Shown here one piece after another: positions 25,824 through 32,010 of a stretch of DNA of 32,010 nucleotides (its first letter is position 1; each line of letters opens with the position of its first letter). Below the pieces are notes generated by a model. The model had not been told where the DNA came from. It saw nothing but the letters and a program-made list of their open reading frames with translations, and did no database searches. The DNA is from Gemmatimonadota bacterium. Lineage in GTDB: Bacteria; Gemmatimonadota; Gemmatimonadetes; Longimicrobiales; Gaopeijiaceae. Position numbers and translations under genes: made by a program. The stretch spans positions 1 through 32,010 of the forward strand of contig DQPL01000083.1 of the NCBI GenBank assembly GCA_015664885.1, in the 5' to 3' direction.

Positions 25824-26864
25824 TTGAGCTACCGGACGCCACGCGCGCGTGCGGCGATGGTCAACGAGGCCAGGGACGCTCTACTGGCTTCGCGTCGGGC
25901 GATACTCACGACCCACCTGAATGCGGACGGCGACGGGGCGGGTTCGGAAGCGGCCTTGGCCTCGTGGCTACGCGCCAACGGGACCGAGGTCTGGATCATT
26001 AATCCTACGCTTTTCCCGGACTCGCTCAGCTTCCTGATCGAGCGCGAAGAATGGATCGTTCCAGCAGGCTCCCGCCGAGCGCGCGATCTATGCGACCAAG
26101 CCGACCTCGCCGTGGTGTTGGACACGGGTGAGGTGCCACGCATCGGTCGCGTGCGCGATCTCATCCGCGATCTTCCCACTCTGGTGATCGATCACCACCA
26201 AACCGGAGAGCACGCCATCGGGGGCATCTCGTTCCGCGACCCTGAAGCTTGTGCTACCGGGGAACTGGTATGTGATCTGGTGCACGCGGCGGGTGGTCCT
26301 TGGACCGACCACATCGCGCTCGGCATTTACGTAGCTGTCCTGACCGACACGGGGTCCTTTCGGTTCTCCAATTCTACATCCGCGAGCCACCGGATTGCCG
26401 CTGACATGATCGAGCGTGGGGTTGAGCCCGAGAGTGTGTACGCGCGCGTCTATGGTGCTGCGCCTTTGAAGAGATACCAGATTCTACGCCATGCGCTGGA
26501 CACGTTGGAGTGCGACGCAGAGCACGGGATCTCGTGGATGACGGTGCCGTACGAGGTGGTCGACGAGCTCAATGCCACCGCCGACGACCTCGAGGGTATG
26601 GTTGATGTTCCTCGGTCGATTGAGGGGACCCAGGTCGGGCTGCTCTTCCGCAAGACCAGCAAAGGCGATATCAAGGTGTCGTTCCGCTCCAGTGGGCCGG
26701 TGGATGTAAACAAGCTCGCCCGCCGTTTCGGCGGTGGGGGTCATGTGAAGGCGTCTGGCGCGATGGTGCCGGGTCCGCTGGACGAGGCGATCGAAAAGGT
26801 GTTGGGGGCGACACGCAAGGCGGTGTTGCGGGACGCTGCCAAGGGAGAAAACGGGGAAGGATGA
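25824..26864 (+). CDS. DHH/DHHA1 phosphoesterase (NrnA-like oligoribonuclease / pAp phosphatase)
   Basis: A 346-residue cytoplasmic enzyme of the NrnA type, which degrades very short RNA (nanoRNA) and may dephosphorylate 3'-phosphoadenosine 5'-phosphate. DHH domain motifs in order: TTHLNADGDGAGSE (metal-binding D.DG), LAVVLDTGEVPRIGR, the IDHHQTGE core that names the family, and LTDTGSFRFSNS. The C-terminal DHHA1 domain ends with the substrate-binding FGGGGHVKASGA. I chose TTG 25824, with AGGA at 25813-25816, because residues from SYRTPRARAAM onward look coding while those upstream do not; ATG 25857 is the alternative. The stop overlaps the next start (ATGA). pAp arises from CoA-dependent carrier-protein modification, so a link with the upstream CoaE-PHP gene is conceivable. 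Confidence 0.9.
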   Translation: MSYRTPRARAAMVNEARDALLASRRAILTTHLNADGDGAGSEAALASWLRANGTEVWIINPTLFPDSLSFLIEREEWIVPAGSRRARDLCDQADLAVVLDTGEVPRIGRVRDLIRDLPTLVIDHHQTGEHAIGGISFRDPEACATGELVCDLVHAAGGPWTDHIALGIYVAVLTDTGSFRFSNSTSASHRIAADMIERGVEPESVYARVYGAAPLKRYQILRHALDTLECDAEHGISWMTVPYEVVDELNATADDLEGMVDVPRSIEGTQVGLLFRKTSKGDIKVSFRSSGPVDVNKLARRFGGGGHVKASGAMVPGPLDEAIEKVLGATRKAVLRDAAKGENGEG

Positions 26865-27301
26865 TGCAGTCTGGAGCGAAAGAGCGATCGGCAGACCCGG
26901 GTGTTCCGGAGGCGCTGCCCCGGTTGCTCATCCGAGTGCGCGAGCGCCTCGGCGCGGACGCGGTCGACCGGCTGTGGATTTTTCCTCCGGTTCGGCGCGG
27001 ACGACGGGAACAGGGCCTGGTGGCTGTGAGTACTTTTCTGGACGGTGAGGACCGGCGCGTGATAATCACCGCTGCGTACACCGCGGAGCAGACCGGAGGG
27101 GGCGTGACGTTCGAGGCGTCGTTCACTCAGGAAGGCGAGGCGCCGCCCGAGCGCTTTCCCAGCGTGATGGCGGGAGTCGTGCGCCGCAGCGGAGAGGGAC
27201 TTGGGGAAGCCCGCGAAGTGGAGATCCTCGGCTCCGCCGAGAAGTTCGAGCAATTGCTGGAGGAGGTCGATATGGACTTTTTCGAGACGCCACACCCGTG
27301 A
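26861..27301 (+). CDS. Conserved protein of unknown function between DHH and Fur genes
   Basis: A 146-residue soluble protein without signal or membrane segment. The middle (RLWIFPPVRRGRREQGLVAVSTFL, then RRVIITAAYTAE) alternates in beta-strand fashion; the end (EILGSAEKFEQLLEEVDMDFFE) is a helix. It has no cysteine and no motif I can tie to a family. The start overlaps the DHH phosphoesterase stop (ATGATG) and its stop overlaps the GTG start of the Fur-family gene, so all three are likely translated from one message, which is the only clue to its role. Confidence 0.75.
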   Translation: MMQSGAKERSADPGVPEALPRLLIRVRERLGADAVDRLWIFPPVRRGRREQGLVAVSTFLDGEDRRVIITAAYTAEQTGGGVTFEASFTQEGEAPPERFPSVMAGVVRRSGEGLGEAREVEILGSAEKFEQLLEEVDMDFFETPHP

Positions 27302-27798
27302 GTTCGCTGCTAGCGCCGCATCCGTTCATCCGGCTTTTCGGGCGCTTCCTACGCGAACAGGGCCTTCCAGTCACGCACCAGCGCGAAGCGGTCGCGGAAG
27401 TCGTGTTCGCCTCCGACGAGCACCTCTCGGTCGATGACATCGAGCAGGATCTGCGTGCGCGCGGTGAGCGGATCGGGAAGGCGACCATCTATCGGACCCT
27501 CGACCTGCTCGTCCGCAGCCGCCTGGTCGAGGAGCACGATTTCGGCGAGGGCTTCAAGCGGTATGAGCACCGTCTCTCGGTGCGCCCCATTCACGAGCAC
27601 CTCATTTGCCTCAGTTGCGGAAGAGTTGACGAGTTCGAGAGCAATGAGCTCTACGGCGTGGAGAAACGTGTGCGGCGGGAGCATGGATTTGCCCCTGTGC
27701 GGCATCGGCTCGAGATCTACGGCCTCTGCCAGGAGTGCCGTGATGCTGGCGTCGAGCTTCCGAACGAAGGCCTGACCTGCCCGATCGAGACGGTTTGA
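27298..27798 (+). CDS. Fur-family transcriptional regulator
   Basis: A 166-residue metalloregulator. The winged-helix DNA-binding half shows VTHQREAVAEVVFASDEHLSVDDIEQDL and GKATIYRTLDLLV, the usual recognition-helix region. The C-terminal half has the dimerisation and metal-binding motifs HEHLICLSCG (Cys104, Cys107) and YGLCQECRDAG (Cys144, Cys147), the two CxxC pairs of the structural zinc site, with HEH (99-101) as part of the regulatory site. It may respond to iron, zinc or peroxide; the subtype cannot be fixed from motifs alone. Start GTG 27298 overlaps the previous stop (GTGA). No Fur-type AT-rich box was found upstream of the run. Confidence 0.9.
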   Translation: MSSLLAPHPFIRLFGRFLREQGLPVTHQREAVAEVVFASDEHLSVDDIEQDLRARGERIGKATIYRTLDLLVRSRLVEEHDFGEGFKRYEHRLSVRPIHEHLICLSCGRVDEFESNELYGVEKRVRREHGFAPVRHRLEIYGLCQECRDAGVELPNEGLTCPIETV

Positions 27799-27877
27799 CC
27801 GCAGAACTTCTAGCACGGGCAGCTTTGTAGTGCCGAATCGGCGAGACCCGGAAGCAGCCGGGCGTGGAAGTGAGGGC

Positions 27878-28819
27878 ATGGGCCCGTCGGCTCCACCGGG
27901 CTTGCCACCGGAGTTGGCGGATCTGCCGTGGGAGCTGCCGTATTCCTTCCTGGGCCTCGACGAGGTCGGTGGTGCTTTCGAGTCGTCTGCCGGCGTCATA
28001 CTTCCAGTGCCCTACGAGTCCACCACCTCATGGGGGAGTGGAACGCGTCGCGGGCCTCGGGCGATCATAGAGTCCTCGCGACACGTCGAGTTGCACGATC
28101 AGGAGTTCGACTGCGAGCCGGGCAGCGTGGTCGGCGTTCATACGCTGCCTTCTCTCGAGCTCACCCGGGCTGGCCCGGAGCCGGCGATGAAAGAGCTTGG
28201 GCGTGCGTACGGCAGAGTGGCTGACGCGTGCGGTGATCGCTTTCTGGTCATGCTTGGTGGAGAGCATTCGATCTCCTCCCCGGCGGTGCTCGCACAGGCC
28301 ACACGGCATGAAGAGCGGCTGACGGTTCTTCAGATGGACGCGCACGCCGATCTGCGCGGCGAGTTCGAGGGCACGCGTGATTCGCATGCGTCGGCGATGA
28401 CGCGCGTGCTGGAGCGCGCGGACGTGTGCGCGGTCGGTGTGCGAGGCGTCAGCCAGGAAGAGATTGACGTTTCGCGCGCATCAAGCGGCTCGACGCTCAT
28501 CTGGGCTGATGACATGTGGGAGGACGACACCTGGATGGACCGGGCGCTGGATGCGCTGGGGCCGAAGGTCTATCTCACCTTCGACGTCGACTACTTCGAC
28601 CCCTCGCTCGTGCCGTCCACGGGGACCCCTGAGCCAGGAGGAGGCGATTGGTACCGCACGCTCCGGTTTCTCAAGCGGGTCTTCGCGGAACGAGACGTGA
28701 TCGCGGCTGATGTGGTCGAGCTCGCGCCCACGCCGGGGCTGCATGCACCCGACTTCTTGGTCGCGAAGCTGGTCTACAAGATTATCAGCTATCGCTTCCA
28801 GCGCCGCCTGACAGAGTGA
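27878..28819 (+). CDS. Agmatinase-like ureohydrolase (arginase superfamily)
   Basis: A 313-residue enzyme of the ureohydrolase family, which removes urea from agmatine, arginine or similar guanidino compounds. The two-manganese site is complete: GGEHS, DAHAD and FDVDYFDPS, corresponding to His130, Asp154/His156/Asp158 and Asp236/Asp238 of this protein, plus STGTPEPGGG. The sequence between DAHAD and the later strand has DSHASAMTR in place of the usual SHGTPFRR, so agmatine specificity is less certain. Start ATG 27878 is preferred because GGAAG lies seven bases upstream; GTG 27830 would add 16 low-complexity residues. A hairpin follows 15 bases after the stop. Not obviously linked to the Fur gene 79 bases upstream, though on the same strand. 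Confidence 0.87.
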   Translation: MGPSAPPGLPPELADLPWELPYSFLGLDEVGGAFESSAGVILPVPYESTTSWGSGTRRGPRAIIESSRHVELHDQEFDCEPGSVVGVHTLPSLELTRAGPEPAMKELGRAYGRVADACGDRFLVMLGGEHSISSPAVLAQATRHEERLTVLQMDAHADLRGEFEGTRDSHASAMTRVLERADVCAVGVRGVSQEEIDVSRASSGSTLIWADDMWEDDTWMDRALDALGPKVYLTFDVDYFDPSLVPSTGTPEPGGGDWYRTLRFLKRVFAERDVIAADVVELAPTPGLHAPDFLVAKLVYKIISYRFQRRLTE

Positions 28820-28834
28820 CCGACAGCCTTCCAG

Positions 28835-28852
28835 CCGGTGGGTGGCCACCGG
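28835..28852 (+). terminator. Candidate terminator hairpin after agmatinase-like gene
   Basis: CCGGTG (28835-28840) and CACCGG (28847-28852) form a perfect 6-bp GC-rich stem with a 6-base loop, 15 bases after the stop. No T run follows. The remainder of the 184-base gap to 29004 shows no gene. Confidence 0.4.
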
Positions 28853-29003
28853 AGAGTCGCCCCGACTTGAAATTGGGAGCATCGCGGCCGACGTTGGAAT
28901 CGTTCAAGACGTTCTTGGCTCTTGGGGCCATTCTGGTCCGATGAAGCGGCTCCGGGATCGGCCCGGGTGCCGAGTGATGTGGATGCGGGGATAGGGGATC
29001 ATC

Positions 29004-29345
29004 ATGGTGAGAAGCCTTCGGCACGCAGTACGCAGCCTGTTACGGACGCCCGGTTACACGGTCGCCTTCGTACTGACGCTGGGCCTCGGAATCGGCCTCA
29101 ATACGGCCATTTTCAGCGTGGTCAACGGTGTGCTGCTCGCGGGAGCTGCGCTTTTGGTGGGTGGTCTGGCGGCGGCGGCGTTGTCGCGCTTCCTCGTCGG
29201 CCTGCTCTACGAGGTGGAGGCTACCGACCCCTGGACGTGCCTCGGTGTGGGCGTGATTTTGGCGTCAGTGGCGCTGCTGGCTGCCTACGTGCCGGCGAAG
29301 CGAGCCACGCGAATCGACCCGACGGAGGCGTTGCGCTCAGAGTGA
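29004..29345 (+). CDS. Miniature ADOP-like permease with internal deletion
   Basis: A 113-residue intact frame made of the two ends of an ADOP-type (FtsX/MacB-like) permease. Residues 1-45 are the standard start of the first permease unit ([19 protein letters not shown], helix [24 protein letters not shown]). From residue 46 the sequence jumps to the last two helices and closing motif ([47 protein letters not shown]). About 700 residues, including both periplasmic domains, are missing, and the join is in frame near base 29139. It cannot act as a normal permease. It may be a relic or a small three-helix protein with its own role. No PadR gene is next to it. Confidence 0.7.
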   Translation: MVRSLRHAVRSLLRTPGYTVAFVLTLGLGIGLNTAIFSVVNGVLLAGAALLVGGLAAAALSRFLVGLLYEVEATDPWTCLGVGVILASVALLAAYVPAKRATRIDPTEALRSE

Positions 29346-29358
29346 TCGATCGTCCCAG

Positions 29359-30885
29359 GTGAAGCCCTCAGCCGCCGCGCCGCCGCGGCCCGCCGAGGGC
29401 TTCCCGTGGTCAGAGATCGAACGAGCGACGGGATCTCCTACCTGGCAGGGGAACCGCATACGGCTCCAGTTCGAGGGCTCGAACACCTTCGACGCGTGGT
29501 TGGAGGCGATCGATTCAGCGCAGCGCTTCGTCTACTTCGAGAACTATCTGGTACGTGACGATCGCGTCGGCCGTGCCTTCCGCGAGGCGCTCGTCCGGAA
29601 GGCGCGGGAGGGCGTACCGGTCCTTGTGCTGCACGACTGGCTCGGCTGCTGGGCAACCCCACGCAAGTACTGGAAACCGATGCGTCAGGCGGGTGTGCAA
29701 GTACGCGCGTTCAACCGGCCGGCATTCGGCCTGGGTAACGCGCTGGGCGTGTTGCAGCGCGATCACCGAAAACTCGTCGCCATCGACGGCGAGGTCGCAT
29801 ACGTGGGTGGGTTCTGTGTCGGCAACGAGTGGGCCGGCAGCTCCAAGCAGGCGCCTTGGCGTGACACCGGCATCGAGATCCGCGGGTCCGCCGCCCGGGC
29901 AGCGGCGCGGGCCTTCGAGTCGCTCTGGAGCGAGATAGGTGAGCCAATCGCCCTCGAGCAGGGGCTTCCCCAGCCGTCCGATGCAGGCGAGACCCCTGTC
30001 TGGCTGATCGAGGGCGAACCCGGCAAGACGCGCGTGTACCGAACGCTTCACCTGGCCGCCGCGAGAGCGCGTGAGCGCATATGGATCACCGACGCCTACT
30101 TTGTCGCGCCGCGCTCGATTTCGGAGGCACTCGGGGCCGCGGCTCAGCAGGGCGTCGACGTTCGCATCCTCGTCCCTGCCCACAACAACTGGCCGCTCGT
30201 TGGCAGCCTGTCACGTGGGGGGTACCGGTTCTTGCTGGAAGCGGGCGTGCGCATCTTCGAGTGGCAGGGACCCATGATGCACGCGAAGACCTCGGTGGTG
30301 GACGGTCTCTGGTGCCGTGTCGGGTCGAGCAACCTCAATTCGGCCAGCCTGATGGGGAACTGGGAGCTGGACGTCGGCGTTCTCGATACAGGCTTTGCGA
30401 GGCAGCTCGAGGGTTTGTTCGTCGCTGATCTCGCTTCGTCTGCCGAGATCGTGTTGCCCGGCCGCACAGCAAGCCTGCCAGACGCGGTGTCAAAAGAGTT
30501 GGTGATGCCCACGGCTTCGCTCGACCCGGAGGGGACGCTGCCCGAGCGGTTGGAGCAGCAGATCCGTGCCCTGGGCCAGATGCCGAGACAGATCAACCTG
30601 GCTCCGTTCGTGCGAGCCAGCGCAGCGTTGGGTGAGGCGCTCGCGGGCGACCGCACGTTGGGTCGGGAGGACCGCACCGTACTCGGCACCGTGTCCTTCG
30701 CGATCGCCACGGTTGCGGGCTTCGCGTGGTTCTTCCCCGCTGTGGTGGGGTGGATGGTTTGGGCGGTGGCGGCTTGGTTCGCGGTGACAACAGGGATTCG
30801 TGCGTATCTTCAGGCCCGACGCGCACGGGCGGAGGAGCGCATGGCAGCGCTCGACCGGGAAATCGAACAGGAAAGCGATTCGTGA
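29359..30885 (+). CDS. Phospholipase D family, cardiolipin-synthase-like
   Basis: A 508-residue protein with two HKD catalytic motifs: HRKLVAIDG (His136, Lys138, Asp143) and HAKTSVVDG (His308, Lys310, Asp315), each followed by the expected GG or SSNLN residues. In cardiolipin synthase these join two phospholipids (or act as transphosphatidylase) at the inner membrane. Bacterial Cls enzymes usually have N-terminal membrane helices; here the N terminus is soluble and two hydrophobic helices (about 435-478) lie at the C terminus, followed by a charged helix (RRARAEERMAALDREIEQE). Start GTG 29359 leaves 13 bases after the mini-permease. The stop overlaps the ccdA start (GTGA). Confidence 0.88.
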   Translation: MKPSAAAPPRPAEGFPWSEIERATGSPTWQGNRIRLQFEGSNTFDAWLEAIDSAQRFVYFENYLVRDDRVGRAFREALVRKAREGVPVLVLHDWLGCWATPRKYWKPMRQAGVQVRAFNRPAFGLGNALGVLQRDHRKLVAIDGEVAYVGGFCVGNEWAGSSKQAPWRDTGIEIRGSAARAAARAFESLWSEIGEPIALEQGLPQPSDAGETPVWLIEGEPGKTRVYRTLHLAAARARERIWITDAYFVAPRSISEALGAAAQQGVDVRILVPAHNNWPLVGSLSRGGYRFLLEAGVRIFEWQGPMMHAKTSVVDGLWCRVGSSNLNSASLMGNWELDVGVLDTGFARQLEGLFVADLASSAEIVLPGRTASLPDAVSKELVMPTASLDPEGTLPERLEQQIRALGQMPRQINLAPFVRASAALGEALAGDRTLGREDRTVLGTVSFAIATVAGFAWFFPAVVGWMVWAVAAWFAVTTGIRAYLQARRARAEERMAALDREIEQESDS

Positions 30886-31613
30886 ACGAAGTCAGCATAG
30901 GGCTGGTCGCCGCCTTCATGGCCGGAATCTTTTCGTTTCTGTCGCCGTGCGTATTGCCGCTCGTCCCGAGCTACCTAGCCCTCGTGACCGGGATGAGCCT
31001 CGAGGATCTGCAGGAGGGCGTGAACCGCAAAGCGACCTTCATCCATTCGCTACTCTTCGTGCTCGGTTTCAGCGCGATCTTCATCATACTCGGTGCCTCC
31101 GCCTCGTTCCTCGGGCAGTTTTTCAAACAGTACGAACTGTGGATCGCGCGCATCGGCGGCGTGATCATCATCATCTTTGGACTGCACCTCTCTGGCGTGT
31201 TCAAGCTCGCGCCGCTCATGCGCGAGAAGCGCATCCACGTCAGCGACACGCCAGCAGGCTACCTGGGCACGATCGGCGTGGGCATGGCGTTTGCGGCGGG
31301 CTGGACTCCCTGCCTGGGCCCGGTACTGGGTGCGATTCTCACGTACGGAATGTCCACGGATACGATGTGGGCGGGCGTCGGCCTGCTCACCGCCTATTCC
31401 GCCGGCCTCGCGATCCCGTTTCTGGTGGCATCGCTCGCGCTGGATGCATTTCTCCAGGGGTTCAAGCGCTTCCGGCGCTGGATTCCCGTGGTCGAGAAGG
31501 CGTCCGGCTTGATGCTCATCGGGCTCGGTGTGCTTTTGCTGACCGGCCAGCTGACGGCGCTGACCGCGATGTTGGCGCGCTTTACGCCGGACTGGATCGT
31601 GAACCGCATCTAG
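30882..31613 (+). CDS. ccdA: CcdA-type thiol:disulfide interchange membrane protein
   Basis: A 243-residue protein with six hydrophobic helices, the CcdA/DsbD-transmembrane fold that carries electrons from cytoplasmic thioredoxin across the membrane for cytochrome c maturation or other periplasmic reductions. Both redox cysteines are present in their typical settings: SPCVLPLVPSYL in helix 1 and AGWTPCLGPVLG in helix 4. The GTG start at 30882 overlaps the previous stop, and the longer open frame to the left is only the shadow of the phospholipase gene. No thioredoxin partner or cytochrome gene is in the window, so the electron acceptor is unknown. Confidence 0.9.
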   Translation: MNEVSIGLVAAFMAGIFSFLSPCVLPLVPSYLALVTGMSLEDLQEGVNRKATFIHSLLFVLGFSAIFIILGASASFLGQFFKQYELWIARIGGVIIIIFGLHLSGVFKLAPLMREKRIHVSDTPAGYLGTIGVGMAFAAGWTPCLGPVLGAILTYGMSTDTMWAGVGLLTAYSAGLAIPFLVASLALDAFLQGFKRFRRWIPVVEKASGLMLIGLGVLLLTGQLTALTAMLARFTPDWIVNRI

Positions 31614-31628
31614 CAGCCCGTGGTGGAA

Positions 31629-31662
31629 GCACCGCGGGCGGTGCCAGGCGATCTTGCGCCTG
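31629..31662. terminator. Two adjacent hairpins between convergent genes
   Basis: GCACCG-N4-CGGTGC (31629-31644) and CAGGCG-N6-CGCCTG (31645-31662) are perfect stems placed back to back, directly between the ends of ccdA and the minus-strand ABC transporter gene. There is no T run, but the position suits a bidirectional terminator. Confidence 0.45.
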
Positions 31663-31663
31663 A

Positions 31664-32010
31664 TCAGTCTCCCGACGTAGGCGCCAGCCGCGATTCCAGG
31701 TCTTCCTCGAGCATTTGGCGCCGAAGCAGGCGCGCATACGTCCCGCGAGCGTTGATCAACTCGACGTGCGTCCCTCTTTCCACCAACGCTCCGTCATCGA
31801 GCACCAGAATCTCATCGGCGTGCATAACCGCCGATACACGATGGCTGATGATGAACGAAGTGCGCCGCTTCATCACGGAGCGTAGGTCGTCCAGAATCTT
31901 CGCCTCGGTGTGCGTATCGACCGCGGAGAGCGCGTCGTCGAGCACCAGGATCAGCGGGTCGCGAGCGAGCGCGCGCGCCAGAGTCGCGCGCTGCTTCTGG
32001 CCCCCGGAGA
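31664..32010 (-). CDS. ABC exporter, nucleotide-binding domain C-terminal part (5' end outside window)
   Basis: The end of an ABC transporter ATPase domain, read leftwards and open to the right edge of the window. Visible in order are the signature SGGQKQR, Walker [14 protein letters not shown], and the switch IISHRVSAV, followed by the usual [18 protein letters not shown] and the YARLLRRQ tail that closes fused membrane-ATPase exporters (MdlA/MsbA type). The residue after the Walker B aspartate is Asp rather than the catalytic Glu, as in one half of heterodimeric exporters such as the MdlAB or BmrCD type. A second half-transporter gene would be expected beside it, beyond the window. Substrate unknown. 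Confidence 0.88.
   Translation of the reverse strand, partial: SGGQKQRATLARALARDPLILVLDDALSAVDTHTEAKILDDLRSVMKRRTSFIISHRVSAVMHADEILVLDDGALVERGTHVELINARGTYARLLRRQMLEEDLESRLAPTSGD

Noticed and set aside
1-32010. CRISPR array, tRNA, rRNA, insertion sequence or phage genes
   Set aside because: No regular direct repeats, no tRNA cloverleaf with CCA-type ends, no rRNA-like stretch, and no transposase, integrase or phage structural motif was seen on reading both strands.

Overview
The window is high-GC bacterial chromosome with almost no spacer. The gene content (a PadR regulator next to an ADOP-type permease start, a DUF1684 lipoprotein, a VC_2705-type symporter pair, secreted TolB-propeller amidohydrolases, a CarboxypepD_reg/TonB-plug protein, a fused branched-chain 2-oxoacid dehydrogenase E1, a DUF255 thioredoxin protein) is typical of Gemmatimonadota and also found in Acidobacteriota. 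This assignment is an inference from family content; no rRNA, tRNA, CRISPR array, insertion sequence or phage gene was seen.

Layout. 1-1968: end of a sterol-desaturase-family hydroxylase, a beta-barrel protein lacking a signal peptide, and a DinB-like gene. 2014-2631: two tandem palindromes, a PadR regulator and a vestigial ADOP permease start. 2680-6110: a tight run of DUF3311 protein, sodium:solute symporter, secreted S51 (cyanophycinase-like) peptidase and alpha/beta hydrolase, plausibly a peptide-scavenging unit. 6199-9539: a frameshifted small gene, a DUF1684 lipoprotein, and a second sodium symporter with its own DUF4212 small subunit. 9552-10200: two gene fragments meeting head to head. 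10210-18286: an aquaporin-like channel (minus), a secreted beta-propeller, a 1009-residue propeller-amidohydrolase, a broken TonB-plug gene, and a lipoprotein amidohydrolase (minus). 18330-19311: ADOP permease tail relic (minus) and a small lipoprotein.

19363-23646 (minus): fused E1 alpha/beta subunit of a 2-oxoacid dehydrogenase and the DUF255 protein. A divergent promoter region with a perfect inverted repeat separates these from a plus-strand run at 23817-27798: small conserved protein, pseudopilin-like protein interrupted by an amber codon, dephospho-CoA kinase fused to a PHP phosphoesterase, DHH phosphoesterase, unknown protein and Fur-family regulator, many overlapping by ATGA or GTGA. 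An agmatinase-like gene, a 113-residue internally deleted ADOP permease, a phospholipase-D-type cardiolipin synthase and CcdA follow. The right edge cuts an ABC exporter on the minus strand.

Two themes stand out. First, three separate ADOP permease remnants, each missing a different part, lie in 27 kb. Second, several genes carry frameshifts or in-frame stops (near 6250, 15590, 15767, 15930, 18400 and 24223), so either the genome is shedding genes here or the assembly has uncorrected errors; raw reads would decide. I did not find a clear new multi-gene defence or mobile system. The most interesting single items are the CoaE-PHP fusion, the miniature ADOP protein, the PadR operator pair and the head-to-head truncation at about 9845.
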